45,887 nt of DNA from positions 1-45,887 of the forward strand of contig NZ_JACJQV010000159.1 of the NCBI RefSeq assembly GCF_014696875.1, written 5' to 3'. The stretch's first letter is position 1. Every line of letters begins with the position of its first letter. The position numbers and the translations under genes were made by a program. This DNA comes from Microcystis wesenbergii FACHB-1317. GTDB lineage: Bacteria; Cyanobacteriota; Cyanobacteriia; Cyanobacteriales; Microcystaceae. Positions 9,809 through 18,031 of the stretch are shown here, in pieces. Below the pieces are notes generated by a model that made no database searches, was not told the DNA's origin, and was given only the letters and a program-made list of their open reading frames with translations.

Positions 9809-9992
9809 TGAGAATCGATAAATCCCGAATTTGGGTTTAACTAACTGACTATTCACGAAGGCCGCCGAAGAAAAGATGAGTTTCTCTTTACATTTTGCAA
9901 CTTTTTGCCCGAAAATTCCACCGCCGCTGCTAGAGATAGGCAAATGGAGAATAATATAAGACAAAACTGCATCTTTTTCTAACCCTCTAGCA

Positions 9993-11054
9993 ATGAACCT
10001 ATTAACCAGACTGGAAGATTGGCCCTATATTATCCTACCTATCACCATCATCCTCAGTTTCCTGCTGTTGGGATGGCTCGTAGAAAAGCGCGTTGTCAGT
10101 CAACTTTTATCGATTGCCAGAGAAAAAAACCTGCGTTTCTCGGAAGGGGTTTTACGTTCCCTTCGTGGATTAAGCATACTTTGGTTCGGACTTTTGGGGT
10201 TAAATATTGCCCTCTCCCTTCCCAATCTTCCCCTCTTTCCCTCCCTGATTCTCCTGAGCAAAACATTTCTGCTAGTGGCTTTTTTAGCTTCGGCTACTTG
10301 GGTTGTTGCTCAATTATCCGTGGAAATATTACGAGTTTATACCACGGGAGATGATGGCATTTCTTCCCTAACTTCCCTATTTGAATTTCTCGCCAAAGTT
10401 CTGATTTTTAGCTGCGGTTTTTTGCTGATTTTAAGCTCGATTGGCATTTCGATAACTCCCCTGCTTACTGCCTTTGGTATTGGGGGTGTTTCCCTCGGTT
10501 TAGCTCTCCAAAATACCCTAGCTAATTTAATGTCAGGTATTAATATTATCACTTCTAAAAAAGTTAGACCGGGAGATTATATTGAACTGAGAACGGGAGA
10601 AGCTGGTTATGTGCGAGATGTGGATTTAAGATGCACAGTCATCGAAGAAATTACCAATAATCTTTTGGTTATTCCCAATGCTCAGATCATTTCTTCTAGT
10701 TTCCGTAACTATAGTTTACCAGATAACTCCCTCCTGGTTCCCGTGGAAGTGGGCATTAGTTACGATAGTGACTTAGAAAAAGTCGAAAAAGTTACCCTAG
10801 AAGTCATGCAAGAAATCGCCCAGTTATTGCAACCTAACCTCGGTGACTATCAACCCTTGATCCTTTATCGTAAATTCGATTACTATAGTATCCTGCTGAC
10901 GGTTTATCTCAAGGTGGTAGAAGAAGAATTTTTTCAACACCTCACCATTAAACACGAATTTATTAAACTCCTACACCGACGCTATCAGCAAGAAGGAATT
11001 AAAATTCCCTATCCGATTTTTTTTCCCTATCCCCCCAGTAATCCCCCTAGTTAA
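9993..11054 (+). CDS. Small-conductance mechanosensitive channel family protein (MscS)
   Basis: 353 aa inner-membrane protein. Several hydrophobic segments occupy residues ~10-165. They are followed by the MscS pore-helix/beta-domain signature FGIGGVSLGLALQNTLANL and the VRPGDYIEL segment (~160-200). IPNAQIISSSFRNYS and the C-terminal mixed region fit the MscS cytoplasmic vestibule. The channel family opens under membrane tension during hypo-osmotic shock; cyanobacterial paralogues may have other gating. Start ATG at 9993, divergent from cytM. It ends in a Pro/Ser-rich tail (PYPPSNPPS). Confidence 0.9.
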   Translation: MNLLTRLEDWPYIILPITIILSFLLLGWLVEKRVVSQLLSIAREKNLRFSEGVLRSLRGLSILWFGLLGLNIALSLPNLPLFPSLILLSKTFLLVAFLASATWVVAQLSVEILRVYTTGDDGISSLTSLFEFLAKVLIFSCGFLLILSSIGISITPLLTAFGIGGVSLGLALQNTLANLMSGINIITSKKVRPGDYIELRTGEAGYVRDVDLRCTVIEEITNNLLVIPNAQIISSSFRNYSLPDNSLLVPVEVGISYDSDLEKVEKVTLEVMQEIAQLLQPNLGDYQPLILYRKFDYYSILLTVYLKVVEEEFFQHLTIKHEFIKLLHRRYQQEGIKIPYPIFFPYPPSNPPS

Positions 11055-11098
11055 CCTCAATTTGCTATCGCAACCAACAATTGAAATGCGCGGACAAC

Positions 11099-11779
11099 TT
11101 ACAATTGATAATTCTCCTCAAAAAACTTACGAGTCATCGGTTGGGCAACTTCAATACCGTGGCCTTCTCCTAGTAATTCTAGGGGTTTTCCTTCCACTTG
11201 AATCCAGACTTTGGCATTGGGATCCTCGGTAGTAGTAGTATAGATGATTTGTGCCAAACGACCGATCAACATATCAGGACCATCATCAGTGCCAAACTCC
11301 CGCGAGAGATTAACTTTAATTCCCGTTTTATCTACTTTTAAATCAAGTAATTTAGTCCCGGGGGGAATAGTAGTCATATCCTGAGGATTACTTGGACCTG
11401 CTAATAGAGTTTGCAATACTGCTGTTAACTCTCGGTCGTCGCTATCCGCTTTTTGAACGGTAATTTCTTGGGTGACTAATTGATTACCCCTATCGGTCAC
11501 TTTTAACCAATAAACCTGTCGAGTTTCCCTAACAGGAATAGCTGCAGGAGTTGCTGTCGGACTTGTCTTCACTGGACCGGGAGAAATCGGTTCAACAATT
11601 GGCGATTGACTTATCGGCGCCGGACTGGGAGATTCAATCGGGTTTTCGCTGGTTTTCTGGGAGAAAGATAGGTGATGGACGGCAAACCAAGCAGTGGCAC
11701 CACCAGCAGTAAATAAAGCGAGGCCGATACCAATTATCCAAGGCAAAGAGATTTGATCACTAGAGCGAGAACTAGGCAT
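11099..11779 (-). CDS. GerMN domain protein, membrane-anchored
   Basis: 226 aa: one N-terminal transmembrane segment (~13-33), a Pro/Ser/Thr-rich linker (~40-85), then a GerMN domain (~90-226). The domain contains TAVLQTLLAGPSNPQDMTTI, INLSREF-like KVNLSREFG and a C-terminal AQIIYT segment. GerMN domains occur in spore germination protein GerM and in many non-sporulating bacteria, where they are probably envelope-associated; the function here is unknown. The ATG sits three bases from a run of ~16 heptamer repeats, so copy-number change would move any upstream promoter relative to the gene. Confidence 0.85.
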   Translation of the reverse strand: MPSSRSSDQISLPWIIGIGLALFTAGGATAWFAVHHLSFSQKTSENPIESPSPAPISQSPIVEPISPGPVKTSPTATPAAIPVRETRQVYWLKVTDRGNQLVTQEITVQKADSDDRELTAVLQTLLAGPSNPQDMTTIPPGTKLLDLKVDKTGIKVNLSREFGTDDGPDMLIGRLAQIIYTTTTEDPNAKVWIQVEGKPLELLGEGHGIEVAQPMTRKFFEENYQL

Positions 11780-11782
11780 AAT

Positions 11783-11898
11783 TCAGTTATCAGTTATCAG
11801 TTATCAGTTATCAGTTATCAGTTATCAGTTATCAGTTATTAGTTATCAGTTATCAGTTATCAGTTATTAGTTATCAGTTATCAGTTATCAGTTATTAG
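11783..11898. repeat. Heptamer tandem repeat (TCAGTTA)n
   Basis: About 16.5 copies of a 7-base unit (TCAGTTA), a few with TTAGTTA variants. It lies directly 5' of the GerMN gene start. Cyanobacterial short tandemly repeated repetitive (STRR) type. Confidence 0.95.
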
Positions 11899-11990
11899 AT
11901 TTGAGTTTTAAGTGAGCAGTATTAAATAGCAGTTTCCCAGTGTCTTTTCACTTTTTACCGATCACTGAAAGAGAAATTGCCGTTTTCTTT

Positions 11991-12025
11991 TCACTGATTA
12001 CTGATTACTGATCACTGATCACTGA
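11991..12025. repeat. Heptamer tandem repeat (ACTGATT/C)n
   Basis: Five units of ACTGATT/ACTGATC lie in the 274-bp gap between the DUF2993 and GerMN genes. It is the same heptamer class as 28755-28795. Confidence 0.85.
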
Positions 12026-12053
12026 AATATCTCCTCTTTTCTGACCGTTAAAT

Positions 12054-12869
12054 TTAATTGGGGTTCCCCGATCGAGGTTCAATTCTGCCAAAGGCGGCTA
12101 TACTCAGCTTATCATCGTCGATCTGCAATTGGAGAAGGCGGGCGATAATTCCTTGTTTCTCGAAGTTTTTTAAATCTAACTGGGTGGATATACCCTCAGC
12201 AAACCCCTTGAGAAGGCGCGAGGAGATGCGACGACCATTAAGAGTAGCTGTGGGGTCAATAAGCTCGATTTTTCGCCCCTGCACTAGCTTAAATCCCACT
12301 TCTAAGCTCAGATCGAGGCTGGCTGCCGGTTCGTCTGGCCGTTGGGTCTCTAGCTGCAGGCTGAGGGCGACTCGATTATTATTAAGAAAGTTAAAATTTG
12401 CTTGACTAAGTTGATATTTTGTGCTACCAAATTCTTCCCTAGAGGGAATCAGATTATTAATCAGGGTCTGAATTTGTTCTTTGACCGCTGCCGATTGTAA
12501 AGCTTGATTAACATTAGTTTCCGTGAGGACAAGATGCAATGCTCCCGCAGCCGGTCGGCGCAGTGCGGCGGCTAAACTGCTGTTTTTCTGCTGTAATTGC
12601 CGCAAATCGAGGCTAATTGGCTCAGTTTCTAGCTCGATCTTCTCAATGCGAACATCAGCAAGGGGATAAATTCCCCGTGCAGAAATGCGAACTCGATCGA
12701 TTTTGCCTTGCAGAACCTGATAATTGGGAGTATTATCGACCCTCACGGATAATTGTTCCACTTTTTGGACTTGAGAGCGAAGGGTATGGGCTAAAACCGT
12801 ATCAATAATTGCCCCTGCGGGAGTTAACAGGGTCAAAACACTAGCGAGAGTGATTGTTAGCCATTCCAT
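12054..12869 (-). CDS. DUF2993 (LmeA-like) domain protein
   Basis: 271 aa. It has an N-terminal hydrophobic segment (MEWLTITLASVLTLLTPAG) and a body rich in beta-strand pattern, including VRISARGIYPLADVRIEKIELET and ILARLLQLQIDDDKLSIAAFGRIEP, typical of the DUF2993 family. Mycobacterial LmeA binds phospholipid and acts in the cell envelope, and cyanobacterial members are conserved but uncharacterised. A lipid-related envelope role is inference. The gene is seven bases after the 80-aa gene on the same strand, so probably co-transcribed. ATG start. Confidence 0.82.
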   Translation of the reverse strand: MEWLTITLASVLTLLTPAGAIIDTVLAHTLRSQVQKVEQLSVRVDNTPNYQVLQGKIDRVRISARGIYPLADVRIEKIELETEPISLDLRQLQQKNSSLAAALRRPAAGALHLVLTETNVNQALQSAAVKEQIQTLINNLIPSREEFGSTKYQLSQANFNFLNNNRVALSLQLETQRPDEPAASLDLSLEVGFKLVQGRKIELIDPTATLNGRRISSRLLKGFAEGISTQLDLKNFEKQGIIARLLQLQIDDDKLSIAAFGRIEPRSGNPN

Positions 12870-12876
12870 CGCTCAA

Positions 12877-13119
12877 TTACACCCATCCAGCTAAATTTTG
12901 CCAAGCATTAGTCAAAAGCTGACTTAACCAACGTCGTTGCACTTGATCTAAAATCGGGTCTTCTGCGAGAATTTCTTCAGTCAGATCATCGAGAGATTGA
13001 CCCTGAGCGCGGGCCATTCTAATAATTCCCGCAATCACGGCAGCGATCATCTCCTCATCGACGGGACGCTGTCGGAGGGCGGCAATTTCTTCGGGGGTAG
13101 TCGGGATGGGATAATTCAT
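12877..13119 (-). CDS. Conserved small cyanobacterial protein, function unknown
   Basis: 80 aa, helical, no signal peptide or membrane segment. Visible blocks are TPEEIAALRQRPVDEEMIAAV, a central AGIIRMARAQGQSLDDLTEE helix and a Trp-containing C-terminus (RRWLSQLLTNAWQNLAGWV). No known domain recognised. It precedes the DUF2993 gene by seven bases, suggesting an operon, and is divergent from cruA across 123 bp. ATG start. Confidence 0.75.
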   Translation of the reverse strand: MNYPIPTTPEEIAALRQRPVDEEMIAAVIAGIIRMARAQGQSLDDLTEEILAEDPILDQVQRRWLSQLLTNAWQNLAGWV

Positions 13120-13242
13120 AATCAGATGGTCCTGGCTGTGTATTAATCTAGGTATGTAAAGTTTTTTAAACTTTTTTCAGAAAAAACTTTTTGTGTAGTC
13201 TAGCGTAATCAGACGATTTTTAGGTGTAATAGCTAAATCAAG

Positions 13243-15207
13243 ATGAGAGAAATACTTTACAGAGAAATTCCGACTCCTGACTCGATCGCCGTTTGTCAGT
13301 GGTTACAATCCGATTGGCAACCCGCAAACGGTGTCAAGACAAATACACCTAACGGGGTGAGATTGCGCTTATCGGAGGCGATCGAATTGTCGATTTTTGT
13401 CTGGACGCTGCAACGGACTACTTATTTAAAAGTTTTCCGCTGGGGTGAGCGATCGCATGATCAAGAAACATCCCTGACTCGGCAGCTCGATCGAGCTTTA
13501 CAAAAGCGTTTTCCGCCGCAGTTTAGCACGATACCAAACATCGATCAAAAAAATCACTCAATTTTTACAGATTTAGAAGCGGACTATCCCCTAACGGTTC
13601 ACTACTTCCGCAAAATGCCCCAAGGAGAGGCAGACTTAGAACGTTTGTATTGGTGGGAAAAACGTTGGCGCGACAGTGCCAAAAATCCCCAACAACCGCA
13701 GCCAGTAATTTTCTCTAGTAGTGAGGAAAATGATCATCCCATCACCTACGACTTAATTTATATTGGTGGTGCCTTGGGGGCAATTCATGCGGCACAGATG
13801 GCCAAATTAGGTTATCGAGTCCTCTTAGTAGAAAGACTGCCTTTCGGACGGATGAATCGGGAATGGAATATCTCTCGATCGGAGTTTCAAAGTTTAATTA
13901 ATTTAGGCCTATTTACCGCCGAAGAATTCGAGGAATTAATCTTCCAAGAATACATCGATGGCTTTAATAAGTTTTTTGATGGCAATAATCCCCCCCATTT
14001 GAAGGCGGAGATTCTCCATACTCCCACGGTTTTAAATATCGCCATTAATTCCGATAAATTGCTGCAATCCTGCGGTAAAAAAATACAGGATCATGGCGGT
14101 AAAATTCTCGATCAAACGGAATTTATCAAGGCTGATATTACTGCCAATAGTGTTACTGTCACCCTTAATCATGGTGGAGAAATTCAACAGATAAAAGGCC
14201 GTTTATTGATTGATGCTATGGGTTCCGCCTCCCCCATTGCCTGGCAATTAAACGGAGTGCGTGCCTTTGATAGTGTCTGTCCGACGGTGGGAGCAGTAGT
14301 AGAAGGATTCGATCCGGTGGTGTGGGATTCTCACTATGGTGATGTCTTAAATTCCCATGGCGATATTTCTAAAGGCAGACAACTAATTTGGGAATTATTT
14401 CCGGGGGAAGGAAAAGAATTAACCTTTTATCTATTTCACTATCATCAAGTCCATCCCGATAATCCCGGTTCTCTGTTAGAAATGTACGAAGATTTCTTTA
14501 CTATTTTGCCCGAATATCGACAGTGTGACCCAGAAAAATTAACTTGGAAAAAACCCACATTTGGTTATATACCGGGGCATTTTAGCGCAGGAAAAAAAGA
14601 TCGAATTGTCTCCTTTAATCGCATTTTAGCTATTGGGGATGCCGCCTCCCTGCAATCACCGTTAATCTTTACTGGATTCGGTTCTTTGGTGCGTAATTTA
14701 GAGCGCTTAACCGATCTTTTGGATACGGCATTGAAACACGATTTACTAACAGCTAAAGACCTAGAAAACGTGCGGGCCTATCAAAGTAATGTGGCGGTAA
14801 CTTGGTTATTTTCTAAAGGAATGATGGTGGCCACGGGAAAAACTTTACCACCCCAAAGAATTAACGCCATGTTAAACACATTTTTCGGTTTATTGGCCGA
14901 CGAACCGCCGGAGGTTTCTGAAACTTTTATTAAGGATAAAACCGATTGGTTGACTTTTAGCCGTTTAGCAATTAAAGCGGCCAGAAAAAACCCCGCTTTA
15001 CTGTTGTGGATAGCAGAAATGGCCGGCAGTAAGGATTTAATACGTTGGTTGGGTTCCTATCTCGATTTTAGCCTTGATGGAGTCAAAAATCTGCTTTTTG
15101 GTTCCTGGTTTCCCCAATGGTTAGAAAACTCCCAAAGCTGGCTAGAAAAAGACAATCCTCGCCTCTGGTTAAAGTTATTGAGTTTTAATTATAGCTTAAG
15201 AAATTAG
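13243..15207 (+). CDS. cruA: Lycopene cyclase CruA/CruP family, CruA most likely
   Basis: 654 aa FAD-dependent enzyme expected to cyclise lycopene to beta/gamma-carotene in carotenoid biosynthesis. A ~170-residue N-terminal extension precedes the dinucleotide-binding motif LIYIGGALGAIHAAQMAKLG and the VERLPFGRMNREWNISRSEF block. LLIDAMGSASPIAW and AIGDAASLQSPLIFTGFGSL are further flavoprotein blocks. EWNISR and the GDA..QSP..F.GFGSL block are shared by CruA and CruP. The length and the EYIDGFNKFFDGNNPPHLKA / LHTPTVLNIAINSDKLL blocks fit CruA better; that subgroup call is from memory. ATG start, monocistronic, no same-strand neighbour. Confidence 0.85.
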   Translation: MREILYREIPTPDSIAVCQWLQSDWQPANGVKTNTPNGVRLRLSEAIELSIFVWTLQRTTYLKVFRWGERSHDQETSLTRQLDRALQKRFPPQFSTIPNIDQKNHSIFTDLEADYPLTVHYFRKMPQGEADLERLYWWEKRWRDSAKNPQQPQPVIFSSSEENDHPITYDLIYIGGALGAIHAAQMAKLGYRVLLVERLPFGRMNREWNISRSEFQSLINLGLFTAEEFEELIFQEYIDGFNKFFDGNNPPHLKAEILHTPTVLNIAINSDKLLQSCGKKIQDHGGKILDQTEFIKADITANSVTVTLNHGGEIQQIKGRLLIDAMGSASPIAWQLNGVRAFDSVCPTVGAVVEGFDPVVWDSHYGDVLNSHGDISKGRQLIWELFPGEGKELTFYLFHYHQVHPDNPGSLLEMYEDFFTILPEYRQCDPEKLTWKKPTFGYIPGHFSAGKKDRIVSFNRILAIGDAASLQSPLIFTGFGSLVRNLERLTDLLDTALKHDLLTAKDLENVRAYQSNVAVTWLFSKGMMVATGKTLPPQRINAMLNTFFGLLADEPPEVSETFIKDKTDWLTFSRLAIKAARKNPALLLWIAEMAGSKDLIRWLGSYLDFSLDGVKNLLFGSWFPQWLENSQSWLEKDNPRLWLKLLSFNYSLRN

Positions 15208-15255
15208 AGGATATTTATCAGGTAAACTTTGATATAAAGGAGAGTGAGAACTGAG

Positions 15256-15275
15256 AAGTGGGTTTTTAAAGTTCG
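15256..15275 (+). repeat. Left inverted repeat bracketing accessory segment
   Basis: AAGTGGGTTTTTAAAGTTCG is the exact reverse complement of 20238-20257. Outer similarity continues imperfectly (GGAGAGTG near 15239; CACTCTCC near 20260). Confidence 0.85.
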
Positions 15276-15379
15276 ATTGGAAGTTAATCACACTATTAAA
15301 CGGGGGAATATTCGGTAGCAGTTAAATAATCATAACAAAAACCACTCCAGACACAGAGGACACAGTAGCCGCTCTTCTA

Positions 15380-15498
15380 GGGTGCGTTAGTGATAGCGTA
15401 ACGCACCCATTTTCTTAAGATGGTGCGTTACGACGCAATAATAATTTAATTATTAACAAATTTCTTTTAAATACGCGCAAACACGCACCCTACAAGCT
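15380..15498 (+). repeat. 119-bp MITE-like dispersed repeat, copy 1
   Basis: Near-identical (about 88% by eye) to 17597-17715, same orientation. Ends carry TAGGGTGCGT / CGCACCCTA inverted termini. It has an internal GTGCGTTA hairpin and AATTTAATTATTAAC core. No coding capacity. Confidence 0.8.
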
Positions 15499-15582
15499 GA
15501 TTTAAGAGAAGTAGAATCCTTTATTTAGTCAATAAGTTAACATATAATTGAGTTAAGACATTCTCATTCAACAATTTTCCCT

Positions 15583-15840
15583 ATGGCACAAGCTCAGGAA
15601 CCGAACGATAAAAATTATGAAGTGGAGCGTCAATTGAGGAGTCTTAATCGGCGCCTGGAGCGTCTGGAAGATACCCAAGTGACAGGAAGAGAGCTAAACC
15701 GGAGTTTTGATCGGGTCTATGAGGAAATTGATCATCTTGAAGATAAAGTTGATCGGCTTCAATCGAATTTTGAAGAGTTTCGTGATGAGATTAACCAAAA
15801 ATTAGATACGATTTTACAACATATTACGGGCATCAATTAA
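15583..15840 (+). CDS. Small coiled-coil protein, function unknown
   Basis: 85 aa, highly charged. Heptad-patterned helix over nearly the full length (RQLRSLNRRLERLEDTQ and VYEEIDHLEDKVDRLQSNF). No membrane segment. No enzymatic motif recognised. It is monocistronic on the plus strand, facing the convergent PIN TA pair. A TTGACA-N16-TATTAT promoter-like element starts right after the stop codon (15842-15869). ATG start. Could be a structural or adaptor protein; no function can be assigned. Confidence 0.7.
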   Translation: MAQAQEPNDKNYEVERQLRSLNRRLERLEDTQVTGRELNRSFDRVYEEIDHLEDKVDRLQSNFEEFRDEINQKLDTILQHITGIN

Positions 15841-15865
15841 ATTGACAGCGATCATCAATAAAGTA

Positions 15866-15950
15866 TTATCGTAGGTTGGGTTGAACGATAGTGAAACCCA
15901 ACACTTTTAAATAATTAGATTGGGTTGAGGAACGAAACCCAATCTACAGA
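15866..15950. repeat. REP-like palindromes between convergent genes
   Basis: Two successive palindromic units of the GGTTGGGTT...AACCCAAC type, overlapping the 3' end of the PIN toxin gene. They resemble the core of the 64-bp repeat at 9229-9292. Confidence 0.6.
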
Positions 15951-16359
15951 TTACTAAAAATTGTTGATAAGTAACAATTTTAGTTATTCCAAATTGTTGC
16001 AAAATTAATAAATCTTGATCGCCTGTAATTAAAAAGTCGGCTTGACTATCTTTGGCTAAGGCTAAAAGGTAGTTATCTTTAGCATCTCTACAGATATTAA
16101 TTTTTGATTTAGTCTCAATACATAACCCAATTATGCTTAAAAGTTCAAGTAATTCTTGAACTTTACTTTGGGAAAAATGCTTTTGTAATTTTGGTCTTTT
16201 GGTAACAAGGTTAATCTCATTAAGTAGCTGTGGAGAAAAAATCGGCACAAGAGTTTTTTCAATCAGTAGATATTTTAAACCAGCTAACTGTTTACCAATA
16301 AGAAAGCTAATCCAAAGGTTAGTATCAATAATAACTTTAATCGGTGGCTTGTTGTCCAT
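15907..16359 (-). CDS. PIN-domain toxin (putative RNase, TA system)
   Basis: 150 aa, the usual length for the putative-toxin PIN family. Acidic metal-binding residues are visible: Asp12 in VIIDTNLWIS, Glu48 in LLNEIN, Asp92/Asp95 in CRDAKDNYLLALA and Asp114/Asp116 in ITGDQDLL. Family members are usually ribonucleases neutralised by the adjacent antitoxin. The start lies 23 bp inside the upstream antitoxin gene, typical translational coupling. The last codons run into a REP-like palindrome, so the C-terminal tail (PQPNLII) may be repeat-derived. Confidence 0.85.
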   Translation of the reverse strand: MDNKPPIKVIIDTNLWISFLIGKQLAGLKYLLIEKTLVPIFSPQLLNEINLVTKRPKLQKHFSQSKVQELLELLSIIGLCIETKSKINICRDAKDNYLLALAKDSQADFLITGDQDLLILQQFGITKIVTYQQFLVICRLGFVPQPNLII

Positions 16360-16573
16360 AAATTTCAGCCCTAACTTCCTCCACTTCTTCGGTAATTGTC
16401 TCTAGGGAAAGCTCATCAGTTTTAAAGGTTTCTAAAAGTTGGGTTAATTTGTGATTTAAAGTTTCTTTTTCGAGTTCTTTACTGAGTTTTATTTTGTCAC
16501 TTTCTGGGAGTTGTTTAACCAAATCTAAAATCTGGTCAAAGTTTAAGGTTAGTTGGTAAGTTTTTTGGTTCAT
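16337..16573 (-). CDS. Antitoxin of PIN toxin pair
   Basis: 78 aa, acidic. The N-terminal beta strand MNQKTYQLTLNFDQILDLVKQ is followed by helices (LPESDKIKLSKELEKETL), a pattern common in cyanobacterial PIN-associated antitoxins. It overlaps the toxin start by 23 bp on the same strand. No DNA-binding domain is obvious beyond the N-terminal segment. The role is inferred from position, size and overlap. Confidence 0.75.
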   Translation of the reverse strand: MNQKTYQLTLNFDQILDLVKQLPESDKIKLSKELEKETLNHKLTQLLETFKTDELSLETITEEVEEVRAEIYGQQATD

Positions 16574-16589
16574 TTTCTCAAATTATTGT

Positions 16590-16691
16590 TTATTGATAAA
16601 GTTTAATTGCTCGCAGTGCATACTCAAAACAACGTTCCCGAATATCTATTTGTTTCTTCTATTCTTTTTGATAATTCACTTTTTGGGACAT
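16590..16691 (-). pseudogene. Probable remnant of a four-helix-bundle (S23/IVP-like) gene
   Basis: From the ATG at 16691, three frames read in succession give MSQKVNYQK, then RIEETNR, then DIRERCFEYALRAIKLYQ and a stop at 16590. The last segment resembles the N-terminus of four-helix-bundle (23S rRNA intervening-sequence type) proteins. At least two frameshifts and loss of the C-terminal two thirds would be needed. This is inference from a short segment. Confidence 0.3.
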
Positions 16692-16869
16692 CTATTACTA
16701 CTCTTTGCGAATTGTTTCTAGGTTTATCATTGTCATTGTTTAAATGCGCGACAGCTTATTCTCATTGCAGCAAATTACTGAAACAATTAAGCTAAAACTA
16801 ATTCTAATTACTAATAACTTTTTCTCATTAATCTTCTCTTTCATAGTTCATATATCTAACCGACAGAAG

Positions 16870-17067
16870 CTAGGAGATTGATACCAATTCAGCAGTGGTG
16901 TCTTCTGAAATAAATTTTCGGAAGTCTAAGACTTCGATAAGAACTAGCATATCGTCATTAGAATAGTGCAAGATAACCTGTCCATTGTCTTCTGCATAAC
17001 TGATAGGTTTATCCGATAACTCAATTAACAGGATATCAACATCTTTACTGTATTTAATCTTTTTCAT
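16870..17067 (-). CDS. DUF2283 family protein (putative antitoxin)
   Basis: 65 aa. It matches the DUF2283 pattern: N-terminal YSKDVDILLIELSDKPI, central GQVILHYSNDDMLVLIEVLD, and a short C-terminal tail. DUF2283 proteins are commonly found next to DUF4258 proteins, an arrangement treated as TA-like, although biochemical proof is limited. It overlaps the DUF4258 gene by 14 bp, indicating coupling. ATG start. Confidence 0.8.
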   Translation of the reverse strand: MKKIKYSKDVDILLIELSDKPISYAEDNGQVILHYSNDDMLVLIEVLDFRKFISEDTTAELVSIS

Positions 17068-17314
17068 ATCTATTTGTCCTTCCAGGGTATAAAGTAATGA
17101 TCAAGATAAAAGCACTAAATTCTCGACAAATAACTCGTAGAACTAAGTTTTCATTTAATCTCCTTTGAAAGATGACTTTGGATTCTGGCAATATTTCTAT
17201 TTTATCAGGATTACAAATCGTATCAATAATAAATTCTGGAGAAATATTTAGTTCGTGATTAGCAAGGATGTCGATTTTAAATTTCGCATGATCGCTAAAT
17301 CGAATCTCTTTCAT
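17054..17314 (-). CDS. DUF4258-type protein (putative RelE-like toxin)
   Basis: 86 aa. FSDHAKFKIDILANHELNISPEFI and the beta-rich C-terminus (KVIFQRRLNENLVLRVICREF, LIITLYPGRTNRYEKD) fit DUF4258, whose fold is thought to resemble BECR/RelE-type toxins. First gene of a two-gene pair with the DUF2283 gene (14-bp overlap). Three CATAATT heptamers begin at the start codon itself (17312-17333). The toxin role is inferred. Confidence 0.72.
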   Translation of the reverse strand: MKEIRFSDHAKFKIDILANHELNISPEFIIDTICNPDKIEILPESKVIFQRRLNENLVLRVICREFSAFILIITLYPGRTNRYEKD

Positions 17315-17764
17315 AATTCATAATTCATAATTTATCTATCGAGTTCCTGAAAAGCTGATGTTTCCGTGAGCAAAACCCCTAAAATTAGACTTAACAAAAG
17401 ACCTGAGATCGCTATATTCTACAGGTTACAAGCCTTGGCACGAGAGAGCCACGCCCCAGGCAGCAATTATATCATTCATTCTACCTAAATAGCAAACAGG
17501 AACTAGAAACCTGTTACTAGGGAGAGATTGCTACGGGGGGATATTGATTGAGAGATCAAGGTTAACTCTGGTATCATACCATATAAAGCTTTTGTCGGGT
17601 GCGTTAGTAATAGCGTAACGCAGCAATTTTCTTAAGATGGTGCGTTACGGCGCGATCATAATTTAATTATTAACAAATTTCCTTTAAGTACTCGCAAACA
17701 CGCACCCTACAAGCTATCAAAAGAGTCAGGCTTATCCAAAGAATGGACGATTTTATGGATTGGA
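17315..17764. other. Intergenic repeat cluster
   Basis: Contains heptamers beside the DUF4258 start, a fragment at ~17463-17520 of the AATTATATCATT...AGGAACTAGAA repeat that also flanks the 19743-20063 gene, and the second copy of the 119-bp MITE-like repeat. No gene seen. Confidence 0.65.
17597..17715 (+). repeat. 119-bp MITE-like dispersed repeat, copy 2
   Basis: Same-orientation copy of 15380-15498, with the same ends (GGGTGCGTTAG ... CACCCTACAAGCT). Confidence 0.8.
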
Positions 17765-18031
17765 TTAGGGAAAAAATCTATAAACTTCTCTTCTGTGTAA
17801 GAATCGACTAAAGATCAGTTCATCGTTAATAATTGCAACACCAATGCGATAATCTCCTATTTTGATACGATAAAAACCCTGATAACCTTTAAGCTTTTTG
17901 AGGTTTTTTATATCATCCAGTGTTTGAGCTAATTTGCATTCATTGACAACAGTTTTGATCTCAGATAATAGTTTTTGATCTTTAATTTTTCTTAAGTCTT
18001 TGGAGAATTTAGCTACAAATTGAATTTTCAT
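17765..18031 (-). CDS. RelE/ParE-type toxin
   Basis: 88 aa. It has the RelE-superfamily pattern: N-terminal FVAKFSKDLRKIKDQKL helix region, then LKKLKGYQGFYRIKIGDYRIGVAI (Arg-rich central strands) and C-terminal FSRFLHRREVYRFFP. Such toxins usually cleave ribosome-bound mRNA or, for ParE, inhibit gyrase; which applies is not visible. It overlaps the antitoxin stop by 4 bp (ATGA), so translation is coupled. Confidence 0.87.
   Translation of the reverse strand: MKIQFVAKFSKDLRKIKDQKLLSEIKTVVNECKLAQTLDDIKNLKKLKGYQGFYRIKIGDYRIGVAIINDELIFSRFLHRREVYRFFP

Larger units (their letters stand above)
15208..15582. other. Repeat-rich intergenic region
   Basis: Holds the left arm (15256-15275) of a 20-bp inverted repeat whose partner is at 20238-20257, and a 119-bp dispersed element at 15380-15498. 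No gene seen. Confidence 0.7.

Noticed and set aside
9809-9964. Upstream extension of CytM to a start at 9964
   Set aside because: The extra 52 residues lack CytM character, and the ATG at 9808 gives the usual length with the membrane anchor at the N-terminus.
15842-15869. TTGACA-N16-TATTAT plus-strand promoter-like sequence
   Set aside because: Directly followed by REP palindromes and convergent with the PIN toxin gene; boxes could be chance in AT-rich DNA. An antisense RNA to the toxin is possible but unsupported.
16607-16795. 62-codon plus-strand frame
   Set aside because: Antisense to a better minus-strand remnant; no family and unusual Cys/Ser/Leu-rich composition.
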